A DNA stretch of 64,000 bases from CALBPI01 sp038531945 (GTDB lineage: Bacteria; Pseudomonadota; Gammaproteobacteria; Steroidobacterales; Woeseiaceae): NCBI GenBank assembly GCA_038531945.1, contig JBCBBH010000002.1, positions 847,511-911,510 on the forward strand, given 5' to 3'. Positions 35,201-44,784 of this stretch are shown one piece after another; within the stretch, counting starts at the first letter, position 1; the number at the start of each line of letters is the position of its first letter. The translations under genes were made by a program, and so were the position numbers. Below the pieces are notes generated by a model. It was not told where the DNA came from and searched no databases. It worked only from the letters and a program-made list of their open reading frames with translations.

Positions 35201-35256
35201 ATTAACAGTCCGGCGATCAGCAACAGCAGCAGGAGTGCGACGATGAGTTTCTTCAC
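32206..35256 (-). CDS. Membrane-anchored von Willebrand factor A domain protein
   Basis: A 1016-residue protein with one N-terminal anchor (IVALLLLLLIAGLLIWQ) and the rest periplasmic. A ~430-residue N-terminal region of unknown fold precedes the vWA domain, whose MIDAS motif DGSTS lies at about residue 435 (VRIVFLIDGSTSV), followed by YFTDGND as a further metal-site element. The C-terminal ~350 residues carry cysteines (RKCIAPP, AIDCAIG, DQACDAL, PGCGG) and helices. vWA domains mediate metal-dependent protein binding. No partner proteins of known complexes (e.g. BatA or magnesium chelatase-type ATPases) are adjacent. Confidence 0.82.
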   Translation of the reverse strand: MKKLIVALLLLLLIAGLLIWQNLGDGSGSIPEDADYFDLLRDARTQVRESPDHLPAQYARIVASDDPEALNQFLRDSFEILPPAAGWQAARNETGLGTLAALRTGAGTPRELVELLRGGIETMGLTGQLVTVAAPIPMRSLEAPDPPKFKQPEINHRLLSTIFPEEMPETGPLERHPDLWNSVAEAMPTAQNTAVRIRLAQPDRLPSLLISMTDSENGESVQKLANLWERDADNSWSDAEWRRTGSDVRPGSTLKLSLHMKTTDNQWHNMPVLAETALNAHDIAGARLSVGFSPVLSDAGSRHTTRPSDVRTFLPYIKVEGGNPDLNEEQRRIVGTAFTLSGDTIERDDESQTIDIGRHTLSSGGVPETVTDVQIRDIETERWPWLEVSFDPLDAGSNVVNGLAPDSITAIINDQPAALSLTANQRPPVRIVFLIDGSTSVAPQYRAAKLGDFVREMADRISEQYPGAQFMVMGDYGIVPTPKWSKDAAVVSDAAARMGLTANRMWTSVVGAGTLEPDAIIYFTDGNDVEFRTTGFDPTLEELPEDLQAKLASAPITFTLGGARPPEFLLGPAFEGIPRATGGQAFQITDHDAALNAISEALAEHIGAYRGYVRLPENVASRNAETVLQLGINNTTDASAFSAPDLAVQKEPSEIEGLYLKVTWNAAETLFHRLAGVAYEQSASNTDRRNAHLGLFGKYTLIADVGPVSPSIMLDEMITARLALEQVLEAETPEAAEDAFANVPVLPATAFSFTADLGDVRDYTPRLWIDADQRWMLDGQEVTVRRTDIVPLRLYSLSSDLDMAKSKTLKASALINDIEGSLFSDNDRKCIAPPLSINRDYQVSRDRRPQLDRLVAGYGTAMTYAYPTEGAIDCAIGINVNTGAGLFINDFGGAGITVGEVNARFEQVNNLLDAASEAGGSIEAWASLEQIKMDHLRMATISILTMEPPDLQGYYQDQACDALQGQVDSAIDGVAGSVGGDAATNALDHLREINDLAGQLGFGGLELSVPIPGCGG

Positions 35257-35445
35257 GGTGCTTCCCGTTCTTATCTCCCAAGGTGTCCGAATTTAGCGGA
35301 TCAACATGAACCGTGCATTAACGAGCAGGGTCGAACCTAACCAATCAGTGTGTCTGCGGCTGCGTTGTTGAGTTGATGTTCAGATGGAAAGTTGGTTCGA
35401 CCCCGATATTTGTTATCGTTCGGCAAAGTTCATGAGGTTCGCTGG

Positions 35446-37767
35446 ATGATCAAGTTCACTGAGAAGCTGTCGTCGATGTGCAGATTCCGACGCGTGGTGC
35501 TATCGCTCGCGGTTTTCTTCAGCGCTTGCGGGGCGGAGTCGGCGCAGCAGGGGACTGCGGTCGACGTTAAAGATGTCGTCGACGTGCTGCCAACCAAAAA
35601 AGTCGTTGGCGATTGGCAGGGACTGCTGAGTTACGCGGGTCGAGATTTCCCGACACGTATCGCCGTCAATGCTCTGGAAAACGACCAACTTGAAGTGCGC
35701 TGGACGGTAACACCCGCACTGGGTCGCAGGAACTACATTTCTCCTGACGGGCGAAGCGAAATCACAGACCGAGTCCTTACAGGTGAATACGACAGCGTAA
35801 CCGGGCGAGCCAGCGTACGTGAGTCCATTTCTCGCCGACCTCTGCAGCTCGACATCCTGTTCGGTAAGGAAACGGTGTTGCTCAGTCACCAACGATGCGA
35901 CTTTGGGGTCTTGCAGCGCCCACCGGCTGACGCCATTGCGGACTTGCAGAGCGAATTGCTGGCGATTCAGGAAGAAATTGTTATCGGCATTGAAGATCAA
36001 CAGGGCGAGTGTCCCCGTGAGTTACAAGAGTGGATTCATGTTGGACTGGAGTTACCGCTCGATCGGTTGGGCCGAGGCGATACGAGTGCGCTTTGGACGG
36101 ATGAGGTAACGCGACCCATCTTCGGGGAACCCGTGGCCGGTTTTCGTGCGCAGCGACGGAGGGAGATACGCCGTGCACTTGCGGGACGCTGCATGGTTCG
36201 CCGAGACCCTCGGCAACAAGCCGTTGTCAGGGCCTTGATGGGGATCACGGACTATCGGGCATTTCGAGACGGGCGATTCATAGAGCTGGCCGGTCCAGTC
36301 GCGGAAGACTGGGTCGCGCGCCGTGCGCTGCCTCTGTTGACTTCCGAGTCTTTGCCAGAGCTTTCAAACATTAGTAGTCAAGCGTTGAGCCGTGTACCGA
36401 GAACGTTCAACTTCGATCGGCTGTTGGCGGACTCATCGGTGTACGACTCGCAAAGCTATGCACAGCAGACGGTGGCTTTGAACGAGGCGATGATGGCGCG
36501 GCGTGCCGAAGAGGATTTTCTCGGGAATATGCGTGACGCGCGCCTGTTTCACATGTTGGATCTTTGGCAAGCCGCATTGGTGCGGGACGATATTCGAGAC
36601 GCACCGGCGAACACGCTGATTGAGGAAGTCCTGATCGATAAGGCGGTGGAATACAGCCGTGCCGCCGACACGGCGAGGGATGCTGTGAAGATGGCGGGTT
36701 GGGTGTCGAGTGTTGACGAGGAGCTCGCGTGCAGTGAAGCACAACAAGATACGTGCTCGGAAGCGGCAGAGCGATTGAGGGACCGCCTGGACGAGTTGGC
36801 GGATAAGTTCGCAGAGACGGAGCAAACTGCATTCGTGGCATTGGAGGATGAGGACACCAGCCTGCAAAACCTGTCTCGACTAGTGGAGATGCACAATGCA
36901 CTCGTGCGCAAGTACGGCCGTGTTTTGGAATACGGCGACTTCCGTGATCTGATGGAAGACTTTGAAGATTTGCGATTCGATTGGCAGAGAGACCAGGAGG
37001 CTGCACTGGCGCAGCAGCTAGCCAGCGCGCGGACGACGTCCGCTTTGACCGCACTCGACCAGCGCTATTTCGCGTCAAGCGATCTGGCGACACGCCCTGA
37101 GCGGCACTTGAAGCGTTTGGGCAAGGTCTATGATGAACAATTGACCGGGACACGCCCGTTCGCTGGCACAGGATCGGATGCCTATCTCAACGCACTTTAT
37201 AACCGCGAGTTCAATGCGTTGGCGAGAATGGATGCTGAACTGCTCTCAGGCGTTGCGCCCATGTTTCAGTTCATGGCGCAGCAGATCAACTCTGTGAGCG
37301 ACATTCTCGGCGCGGCAGGCCGACCGTTGCAGAGTGCGGCGCGAGAGCTGAACAATCCGAGTGCGGTGACCGCTGTCGCTCTGCGATATCTTCTGAACTA
37401 CGAAGATCAGTACGAATCGTGTTTGGGCGCGGACGCGATTACCGTCACGTTCACCGAGCGTGTGGATACCGTCACAAGGACCGGCAGCGGGATTGAAGTG
37501 AGTCGTATTCGCGGCGTACCAGTATCCACGACATACCGTATCAAGCGAGAGCACGCGGATTTATTTGAGGATGTGTTCAGCAAGCCGAAGTCATCAGGCG
37601 CGGATGGCATGCTGGAAGCGCTTTTCGGCCTGCAAGGCGTGAGTCAGTTGACGGATGCCGTCGAAGAGCTGATGGACGAACATCGTTGCGACTCGGATGA
37701 GGTAAGAGGATTTGAGCAGGGGCTGTTGGCGTACTACGCGAATCGGAAGCGGCAGTGGGGGCGTTGA
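35446..37767 (+). CDS. Large secreted protein, probable lipoprotein, unknown
   Basis: ATG 35446 has GAGG 8 bases upstream; an upstream in-frame ATG at 35392 would put 18 residues before the signal. The 773-residue product has a signal peptide ending FFSAC, a plausible lipobox. After it, a beta-type domain (VGDWQGLLSYAGRDFPTRI through RRPLQLDILFG, ~30-140) is followed by a long alpha-helical region with heptad-like stretches up to the C-terminus. I recognise no family. It is divergent from the vWA gene, so the two may share control. Confidence 0.7.
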   Translation: MIKFTEKLSSMCRFRRVVLSLAVFFSACGAESAQQGTAVDVKDVVDVLPTKKVVGDWQGLLSYAGRDFPTRIAVNALENDQLEVRWTVTPALGRRNYISPDGRSEITDRVLTGEYDSVTGRASVRESISRRPLQLDILFGKETVLLSHQRCDFGVLQRPPADAIADLQSELLAIQEEIVIGIEDQQGECPRELQEWIHVGLELPLDRLGRGDTSALWTDEVTRPIFGEPVAGFRAQRRREIRRALAGRCMVRRDPRQQAVVRALMGITDYRAFRDGRFIELAGPVAEDWVARRALPLLTSESLPELSNISSQALSRVPRTFNFDRLLADSSVYDSQSYAQQTVALNEAMMARRAEEDFLGNMRDARLFHMLDLWQAALVRDDIRDAPANTLIEEVLIDKAVEYSRAADTARDAVKMAGWVSSVDEELACSEAQQDTCSEAAERLRDRLDELADKFAETEQTAFVALEDEDTSLQNLSRLVEMHNALVRKYGRVLEYGDFRDLMEDFEDLRFDWQRDQEAALAQQLASARTTSALTALDQRYFASSDLATRPERHLKRLGKVYDEQLTGTRPFAGTGSDAYLNALYNREFNALARMDAELLSGVAPMFQFMAQQINSVSDILGAAGRPLQSAARELNNPSAVTAVALRYLLNYEDQYESCLGADAITVTFTERVDTVTRTGSGIEVSRIRGVPVSTTYRIKREHADLFEDVFSKPKSSGADGMLEALFGLQGVSQLTDAVEELMDEHRCDSDEVRGFEQGLLAYYANRKRQWGR

Positions 37768-37806
37768 GAATCGAATAGGCCCGAGTTTCGCCGAGTGGCT
37801 TTGAAT

Positions 37807-38037
37807 CTATACGTCGCGTACGAGATCTTTGATGTAGGCAAGTAAGAAGCCCAGTACCAGGATCTTCACCGTGACGGTTACAACAAAAATTGTGGGCGTT
37901 TCTGCGAAGCAGACAAATCCACCGTGTCGAATCATGGCTGTGCGTCCCGCGAAGACCGCAAAATACAGGTCGACGAGCAACAGTAAAGTGGCGGCGCACG
38001 GGACGATCAAATCAACCCAGAGTTTTCTTTCATTCAT
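37807..38037 (-). CDS. Small two-helix membrane protein, unknown
   Basis: From ATG 38037 there are 76 residues with two strong hydrophobic helices (LIVPCAATLLLLVDLYFAVF and FVVTVTVKILVLGFLLAYI). A longer in-frame start at 38106 adds a basic N-terminal tail. No good ribosome site is visible and no family is recognised. It lies just downstream of the kinase gene on the same strand. Confidence 0.5.
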   Translation of the reverse strand: MNERKLWVDLIVPCAATLLLLVDLYFAVFAGRTAMIRHGGFVCFAETPTIFVVTVTVKILVLGFLLAYIKDLVRDV

Positions 38038-38125
38038 GAAGTTAGCGCATTGTGCCCGCAGTCTGCGGAGAAACACTGGCCAACCGACCATACCAGGAGT
38101 TCGCAAATACGCCGCGCCGCGGCCA

Positions 38126-41053
38126 TTAGGTTTGCTGCTGCTCCGCTTCCGCTTTGATCGTTTCTAGTAGTTCCTGAGCTTCTATCTGTTTGTCAGTGTC
38201 GCCTTCGTGTTCGTAGAAACGGATCAGGCGTTCAATCGCGGATTGAGTATGGCGACTCGTGCGGTCTTCGCTAGCGAGTAATGCGTCGAGCCCCTCGCGC
38301 AAAAACGCCTCCGCCGCACTGGAGTCGCCGCTAAGAAACAATGCTTCGCCATAGAGACTGCGGGCCACAGCGGTCTCCCAGTAACCTTCTTGATACTCCG
38401 TCGCGAAACTCTCGATGGCGTTCGTAAGCAAAGGCAGAGCGTCATTCGCCTGCCCTTGTTCGATGAGCAGCTTGCCCAGTTCGCGATAGCTTCTTCCGAC
38501 GATGGAGTGCTTCGGATTGAAACGCTCTGTGCCCACATCAATGACGGTCCGGAAACGTTGTTTTGCGGCTTCGATATCGCCTTGCTCTTTGGCGAGGCGA
38601 CCGAGATTGATGTGACCGTCCAAGACAAATTCATGGCTGTCACCAAGCGCACGCAGCCGGAGGTCTTGTGCTTCAGTGAGATACGTCTCGGCCTTGTCGA
38701 GTTGGCCGATGGCGTGGTAAACCATCCCGAGGTTATTTAGGGCATAGGCGCGATACGGGTCGTCGGCATCAAGCGACTCTTTTTCAATGGCGACCAACTC
38801 GAGGTAAGCCGCCTCGCTTTTCTCATGCTCACCAACCAGGTAATGCATCTGCGCGATATCGCTAAACGCAACCAAGACATAGGGATGCGTCGGACCCACC
38901 TGCGAGCGCCAAATGTCGCGAGCCCGCGTGTAGTTTGCCATCGCATCGGCATATCGTCCCGTTTCGGATTGCAAAGAGCCGAGATTGTAGATGGCAGTAC
39001 CCAATGAAAAATGATTCTCGCCGAATATCCGTTCGTAGTCATCGATGACAGCGTTAAACTCGTTCTCTGCCTCGATGTGCCGTCGACCAAGCTGCAAGTA
39101 CCATGCAAGGTTGGCGCGCGCGACGACGGTCTCCGGATGATCCGGTCCAAGCGCGCTCGACACCACGGCTACCGCTTCCCGGCCGACTTCGATGGCCTCG
39201 TCATATTTATAGAGATTGACGTACATCAGAGCGAGGGTGGCCATCAGAAAAGCGTGCTTCTCCTTAGGCGCGCCAACTCTGTCGAACAGGTCTTGTGCGA
39301 GTTTGAAGTGTTCCAGCGCCGCCGTTTCATCGCCCGCCCCGCTGTACGACGACTGCACCGCCAGTCGAGTGTCGACAAGCCGCGCATCATTCGGACCGTA
39401 TCGTTCGAGCTGTTCCTTCAACAGCGCGTCAATGATCTCGAAGCGTTTGTCGGTTTCTCCGAGTTCACGGAGCACGCTGCCAAGCCCGAGTCGAGCATCG
39501 TAGTACCAAGTGGGTGGGTCATCGGTTGTGTTGGCATTTGACTCATAAAGTGAAATCGCCTGTTCATACAACGGTTGCGCACTGTCATAGAGACTGAGTC
39601 CCTCGTACACACTGCCCATCGTTTGGAGTAACCGGGCGCGTGTGTTGAAGGGTAGTTGTTCGTTAGCACGGATTTGCTCGACACCTTGGTCCAGTACTGC
39701 TTTGGCCGTGATTTCTTCGCCGCGCGATTGGGAAGGATCCGCCGCCGCGAAAACATCTTCAATCACCTGCAGCGTGCCATTCGCAACGTCGGCGGATTCG
39801 GCAGCCGCTCGCTCAGCTTCTAGCGCACGAAGCAAACCAACCGAAGTCCCCGCGAGGCCAAGAACGATTGTGACGACGGCGACCGCAGCAACCGCGACGC
39901 CCGCGCGGTGCCGGCGGATGAATTTTCGCATTCGATATAGCAGCTCGTCAGGACCCGCTGACACTGGCAAGTTGGTGCGGTATCGCGAAAGGTCGGCCGC
40001 AAGCTCAGCGGGCGAGCCATACCGGCGGTCTTTGTCTCGGGCCATCGCTTTGGCGACGATCCAATCGAGATCACCACGAATCGTTGTCGCGGAATACGGT
40101 ATTGACGACAAAACCTGCAAACTGGCGAGCGGCGGGTCGCTCTCAAGTATGAGCTGTCGTACTTCGAGCGGTGATTTACCTGAAACATCTTGGGGTGGGG
40201 TGCCCGTCAGCATCTCGAACAGCAACACCCCTAACGCATAAACGTCGGAGCGGGTGTCGACTTCGTCGTGCTTGAACCCGGCTTGTTCTGGACTCATGTA
40301 CTGCGGCGTGCCGACCGTCTGGTCCATCTGTGTGAGTTTAGGGTCCTCATTGGGTTCGATGAGCTTGGCGATACCGAAGTCGATAATTTTTGGGCGACCG
40401 GACCCGTCGACGAGTACATTGGAGGGTTTGAGATCACGGTGAATGACGCCCCTTTGATGGGCATGTTGCACGCCATCACATACCCGAGCGAAAAGATCGA
40501 GGCGCGACTCCAGGGATGGTTGCTTGGACTCAAAGTATTGGTCCAACGGTTCACCATCGATGTATTCCATCACAACATACGGCTGCCCGTTGTCGAGTAC
40601 GCCTGCATCGAACACTTGAGCGATGGACGGATGGTTCATCCGAGCCAAGACTTGCCGCTCGGCGTCAAACCGCGCCAGCAAGTCATCGACCTGCAAACCG
40701 ACTCTGACCAGCTTGACTGCTACCGGTCTGTTAAACGGCTCTTGCTGCTGACCGAGATACACGTTGCCCATGCCGCCCGCGCCAATGCGCCGCACGATCT
40801 CAATGTTGCCCACGCGAGTGCCGGGCTGAATCGGATCGACCTCCGAGGTCGCGATTGCGGATGCTGCCGCCGAGTCTACGGCGCCAGAGAGTGACCGATC
40901 GTCTTGCGAGACTTCGAGCAAGCTCGCGAGTTCCTCGGCCAGTCCCGGGCTCTCGCGTCGGACGTCGGCGAGAAATTGTTCTTTCGCGTCCGGGCCGAGT
41001 TGATTCGCTCTTTTAAACAGCGACTCAAGCTGCTTGAAGTTGCTGTCGCCCAT
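38126..41053 (-). CDS. Ser/Thr protein kinase with transmembrane helix and TPR repeats
   Basis: A 975-residue protein with the same layout as the 13127 kinase: N-terminal helical module (KQLESLFKRANQLGPDAKEQFLADV), Hanks kinase domain (~85-360, GAGGMGNVYLG, VAVKLV, HRDLKPSNVL, DFGIAKL, GTPQYMSPEQA), a transmembrane helix (~387-408), then about ten TPR units to the C-terminus. All catalytic residues are present. The intact activation-segment GTPQYMSPEQ differs from the TPDFASPEQ form in the 13127 protein. No sigma factor gene is next to it. Confidence 0.93.
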   Translation of the reverse strand: MGDSNFKQLESLFKRANQLGPDAKEQFLADVRRESPGLAEELASLLEVSQDDRSLSGAVDSAAASAIATSEVDPIQPGTRVGNIEIVRRIGAGGMGNVYLGQQQEPFNRPVAVKLVRVGLQVDDLLARFDAERQVLARMNHPSIAQVFDAGVLDNGQPYVVMEYIDGEPLDQYFESKQPSLESRLDLFARVCDGVQHAHQRGVIHRDLKPSNVLVDGSGRPKIIDFGIAKLIEPNEDPKLTQMDQTVGTPQYMSPEQAGFKHDEVDTRSDVYALGVLLFEMLTGTPPQDVSGKSPLEVRQLILESDPPLASLQVLSSIPYSATTIRGDLDWIVAKAMARDKDRRYGSPAELAADLSRYRTNLPVSAGPDELLYRMRKFIRRHRAGVAVAAVAVVTIVLGLAGTSVGLLRALEAERAAAESADVANGTLQVIEDVFAAADPSQSRGEEITAKAVLDQGVEQIRANEQLPFNTRARLLQTMGSVYEGLSLYDSAQPLYEQAISLYESNANTTDDPPTWYYDARLGLGSVLRELGETDKRFEIIDALLKEQLERYGPNDARLVDTRLAVQSSYSGAGDETAALEHFKLAQDLFDRVGAPKEKHAFLMATLALMYVNLYKYDEAIEVGREAVAVVSSALGPDHPETVVARANLAWYLQLGRRHIEAENEFNAVIDDYERIFGENHFSLGTAIYNLGSLQSETGRYADAMANYTRARDIWRSQVGPTHPYVLVAFSDIAQMHYLVGEHEKSEAAYLELVAIEKESLDADDPYRAYALNNLGMVYHAIGQLDKAETYLTEAQDLRLRALGDSHEFVLDGHINLGRLAKEQGDIEAAKQRFRTVIDVGTERFNPKHSIVGRSYRELGKLLIEQGQANDALPLLTNAIESFATEYQEGYWETAVARSLYGEALFLSGDSSAAEAFLREGLDALLASEDRTSRHTQSAIERLIRFYEHEGDTDKQIEAQELLETIKAEAEQQQT

Positions 41054-41149
41054 GTCGCGTGTCCCTCTTGATCCCCCTCGTCAGACTGTACCGGTTACTC
41101 TTTGAATGCAAATCGCAGGTGGGTATTGTTAACTCACTATCGTGCGCTT

Positions 41150-42676
41150 CTACCGGGTCTGCGCGTCAATGAACGAACGGATGTCTTCGAGCAATTGGGT
41201 CCGTGATGGCTCGTGCACATACATCATGTGACCACCAACGTAATACTTGTATTCGATCTGTTCCGCTTTGATACCGTGGCGATTAAGCGTGTACTCGGCG
41301 TCGAAGAACGGCGTGATCAGATCGTGATAGCCCGAGGCGACCAACACTTTGAGCGAGGGGTTCTTTCGGAGAACCTTGCTGAGGTCGGGTGTTGTGTTGA
41401 CATACGTAGGCTCCCACCCCTGACCATCTGGCACGGGCCGCCAGCGCCATTGGCGGTTCACTTCGCTGCCGCCTGAGACCCGGTATGTCCGATCCAGCGT
41501 CACATTGAGGTCCGAACGCATATAGCTCATTAACGACGTCGTATACGGTGCGCTCATCGCATCGCTGGAGGCATCCCCCTCCGGTTCAGCAGCGTGATCG
41601 TCGATATCATCACGGGTGTACCGTGCATCGGCGAATCCTATTGCGAGTCCCTGATCACGCAGTAGCTCTTTGGCGAAGCGGCGCGCGTCAACGCGCAGGT
41701 TCGCTCGGTCAATGTAGTCCGTCGAGATGCCCAAGAAGTAGCTGAGGCGATCGCTGACCTGGCGAGCCTCATCATCGGTGATCGTATTGCCTTTCCACAA
41801 AGCGGGTAGCAACTCGTTGGTTGCGAAAGCACGCGCATCATCCATAAATCGCTCAAGGCTCTCGGGCTGCGGATTGACACGACCGTGGTATAGCGCCGCG
41901 GCGGCCATCGTCGGTACGTACGTCACGAACGATACGAGGTTGTGATCGACATAGGGCGTCGAACCTTGGTAGTCGAGTGCTTGCGAAACGAACACAATGC
42001 CGTTCAAGCCGATGTTCATGTCGTCTTCGAGCATCAATGCGACTTTGGCAGCGCGAGTGGTGCCGAAACTCTCACCCAGCAGGAACTTCGGTGAGTTCCA
42101 GCGATTGTTCACGGTGATCCACTCGCGAATGAACTCGGATATAGACGTTGCGTCCTCAACCAGCCCCCAGAATTCCTTACCCTCATGCTTGCCGAGCGGG
42201 CGCGAAAAACCTGTGCCGACTGGATCGACGAACACGAGATCGGTGACGTCGAGAATCGTCTCGGGCGCATTTCGAATGTCGAAGGGTGGGGGACCGGCGC
42301 GCTCAGCATCACTCGGGATTGAAATGCGCTTGGGCCCCAACGTGCCCATGTGCAGCCAGACGGACGAGGAGCCGGGTCCGCCGTTCCATACAAATGTGAC
42401 GGGGCGATCTTCCGATGCATTCTTCTTGACGTAGCTAAACGAAAAGAATGACGCCTTGGGTTGATCTTTCTTGTCCTTCAGATAGAGCTCACCTGCAGTC
42501 ACGGTGTACTCAACGGATTCGCCGTTGAATCGACCCCGATGTTCGGTGATATAGACGACTGGGTCGGGAATGTCAGCGGTTGCACTTTTTTTGGCGTCGT
42601 CCTGGGCCCATACCGCAGGCACGGAAAACGGAACAACACACATCAGTTTCAGGATCGTCACGAGAAATTTATTCAT
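41150..42676 (-). CDS. Peptidase S10 family serine carboxypeptidase, exported
   Basis: A 508-residue protein with a signal peptide (ending VWAQDD). It has the serine carboxypeptidase fold: oxyanion-region WNGGPGSSSVW, nucleophile S203 in GESFGTTR, an aspartate in GYHDLITPF and a histidine in GGHMMYVH near the end. Family members remove C-terminal residues from peptides, usually at acidic pH, and bacterial members are periplasmic or secreted. It is divergent from the SMP-30-like gene, 48 bases apart. Confidence 0.92.
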   Translation of the reverse strand: MNKFLVTILKLMCVVPFSVPAVWAQDDAKKSATADIPDPVVYITEHRGRFNGESVEYTVTAGELYLKDKKDQPKASFFSFSYVKKNASEDRPVTFVWNGGPGSSSVWLHMGTLGPKRISIPSDAERAGPPPFDIRNAPETILDVTDLVFVDPVGTGFSRPLGKHEGKEFWGLVEDATSISEFIREWITVNNRWNSPKFLLGESFGTTRAAKVALMLEDDMNIGLNGIVFVSQALDYQGSTPYVDHNLVSFVTYVPTMAAAALYHGRVNPQPESLERFMDDARAFATNELLPALWKGNTITDDEARQVSDRLSYFLGISTDYIDRANLRVDARRFAKELLRDQGLAIGFADARYTRDDIDDHAAEPEGDASSDAMSAPYTTSLMSYMRSDLNVTLDRTYRVSGGSEVNRQWRWRPVPDGQGWEPTYVNTTPDLSKVLRKNPSLKVLVASGYHDLITPFFDAEYTLNRHGIKAEQIEYKYYVGGHMMYVHEPSRTQLLEDIRSFIDAQTR

Positions 42677-42724
42677 GGGTAGTAATCGTGTTGAGGGCTC
42701 GCGGGTAGGATAACCTACGTTGCT

Positions 42725-43801
42725 ATGAGAAAGTTTGGCCTTGTACTGGCGGCCTTGCTGCTGCTTCTTACTGCGTATTTGACACTCTGGCCGGTAGCGG
42801 TCGAGCCGGTATCGTGGCGGGCGCCGATCGACGTGGGATACACCGGCATCTATGAACCCAACGCGCGTTTACAACAACTCAAGTTGATCGATCTGGATGG
42901 GCGTATCGGTCCTGAGGACGCCGACATTGGCCAGGACGGGCTGATCTACGCGGCGACGCACGATGGTGAGATCATTCGCGTGGAAACGGACGGCTCCGTG
43001 ACGGGTTTCGCGCAGACGGGTGGACGACCACTTGGGATTGAATTTGACGAGAATGGGACGCTGTTTGTCGCGGATGCGTATCGGGGGTTGCTCTCGATTG
43101 ATCCGTCCGGTGCAGTGACGCAGCTGGCCGATCAAACAGTTGACGGCAGTCCGATTCTTTATGCCGATGACGTCGATATCGCGGCGGATGGCATCGTGTA
43201 TTTCTCGGATGCGTCGACACGGTTTGGGGCCGAGGCCAGCGGCGGTACGTTGCAGGGTTCACTGCTTGATTTGATGGAGCATTCAGCCAACGGACGGATC
43301 CTGAAGTACGACCCAGGCAAAGGCGAGGCTAGCGTATTTGCGGATGGGCTGACCTTTGCGAACGGTGTCGCGGTCAGCGACGATCAGCAGTGGTTGCTGT
43401 TCGTTGAGACCGGCGAGTATCGCGTCTGGCGATATCCGTTGGATGGCGGTGCCGGCGAGGTAGTTCTCGAAAATCTGCCTGGCTTTCCGGACAACGTGAA
43501 TCCCGTAGGCGACGGCACGTTTTGGCTGGGACTGGTCAGTCCCCGCAACGCACTGATGGATCGTCTGTCCGATGCGCCGTTCTGGCGTCGCGCGATCATG
43601 CGGCTCCCGGATGCAATGCGGCCCGCGCCAACGCGGTATGGTTTCGTGTTGCGATTCGATGTGGATGGCAATGTCATTGAGACACTGCAAGACCCCGACG
43701 GCGCATACGCGTTGACGACCGGCGCTGTGACGATGCCGGATGGCAGAGTCGTTGTGACTTCGTTGACGGAGCCGAGCCTCGGCGTGATGGAGCGACCGTG
43801 A
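42725..43801 (+). CDS. SMP-30/strictosidine synthase-like six-blade propeller protein
   Basis: A 358-residue protein with an N-terminal signal-anchor (LVLAALLLLLTAYLTLW). Repeated propeller strands (GPEDADIGQDGLIYAA, GRPLGIEFDENGTLFVADA, DDVDIAADGIVYFSDAS, NGVAVSDDQQWLLFVET) match the gluconolactonase/SMP-30 and strictosidine synthase-like clan, which hydrolyses lactones or esters using metal. The NGV/FPDN segments are typical. Its stop overlaps the next gene start (GTGA), so the pair is coupled. Confidence 0.85.
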   Translation: MRKFGLVLAALLLLLTAYLTLWPVAVEPVSWRAPIDVGYTGIYEPNARLQQLKLIDLDGRIGPEDADIGQDGLIYAATHDGEIIRVETDGSVTGFAQTGGRPLGIEFDENGTLFVADAYRGLLSIDPSGAVTQLADQTVDGSPILYADDVDIAADGIVYFSDASTRFGAEASGGTLQGSLLDLMEHSANGRILKYDPGKGEASVFADGLTFANGVAVSDDQQWLLFVETGEYRVWRYPLDGGAGEVVLENLPGFPDNVNPVGDGTFWLGLVSPRNALMDRLSDAPFWRRAIMRLPDAMRPAPTRYGFVLRFDVDGNVIETLQDPDGAYALTTGAVTMPDGRVVVTSLTEPSLGVMERP

Positions 43802-44697
43802 ATCGAAATCGGCGCAATACGCGAGTTTGGTGGTTTGTGGGCAGGCTCGATGACCTTTGTTCGGTAGGGCTGTGGTTTTGTCTTTGGGTCGCGCTCCCTG
43901 TTCTGCACGGTTGTACGCATTCGCACTCAATTGCGGAAGAAGCAGTGCGGGAAGCGGAGATTTTCTTAGGTGAAGGTCAGCGTGACGGGCTGACCACCGA
44001 AGAACTCGCAGGTCTGCAGGCTTGGCTTAACGACAACCGGACCGGCTGGAAACAAAACTGGGTAACGTTGCCAGCTCCGGAAGTCATGATCCGCAGCGAG
44101 CAGTTTGTGCTGTCATTGAATGGCAGGTCGTTGTTTCTGGCGCAGAAGGACGCTGCGGCTCTTGTGCGTAACCTCGGCGACAATGATCTCGAGTTCTTCC
44201 GCAGCCTCGGCTCAGACGAGAAAGCGTTTTTGGCCTGTGAGATATCGAAGACGTCGGGTGTGAGATTCTCAACGGAGCGCTATTCAGACATTTTGTCGGT
44301 ATCCATCCCTGGGCAGTCGTGCGCGCAGTCTAGGCTGACGATCACGATCTCTTCGTCGGACGGTGAGGCGTTGTATACCTACCAAGCGCCGTTCAAGCGC
44401 CACACCCCGACGCATGCGGATGATCCTGGTTTACCCCAAGTCGCCGAGCGATTGGTGAACTCATTGATGGACGACGACTCGTTTGGACGGACCAGTGAAC
44501 TCCCGAACTGGCTGCCGGCGCTCGAGTACTACGAAGCTCACTATCAAGAGCTTCAGCTTAGCGAGGCCGAGTACGAGGCATTGAGGACGCAGATCTGGCC
44601 AACCTATGAACATCTCACATATTACGAAGGCTGGCGGATAATCGCTTTCGACCGCGATCGGAACTTGGCGATCGTCGTCTCTGAAGGCGGTCTCTAG
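43798..44697 (+). CDS. Lipoprotein, unknown
   Basis: A 299-residue protein from GTG 43798, overlapping the previous stop by 4 bases. The N-terminus is basic, then hydrophobic, and ends in VLHGC, a lipobox. The mature part has helical segments at both ends and a central beta section. No family is recognised. Coupling to the SMP-30-like gene suggests joint expression. Confidence 0.65.
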   Translation: MNRNRRNTRVWWFVGRLDDLCSVGLWFCLWVALPVLHGCTHSHSIAEEAVREAEIFLGEGQRDGLTTEELAGLQAWLNDNRTGWKQNWVTLPAPEVMIRSEQFVLSLNGRSLFLAQKDAAALVRNLGDNDLEFFRSLGSDEKAFLACEISKTSGVRFSTERYSDILSVSIPGQSCAQSRLTITISSSDGEALYTYQAPFKRHTPTHADDPGLPQVAERLVNSLMDDDSFGRTSELPNWLPALEYYEAHYQELQLSEAEYEALRTQIWPTYEHLTYYEGWRIIAFDRDRNLAIVVSEGGL

Positions 44698-44784
44698 GTT
44701 CATTTGAAGCACGGCCGTCACGGAAATCGAGCGGAAAAATCCAAGCGGTCGACCGACACTCGACGTCGCGCTACGATCTCGGGG

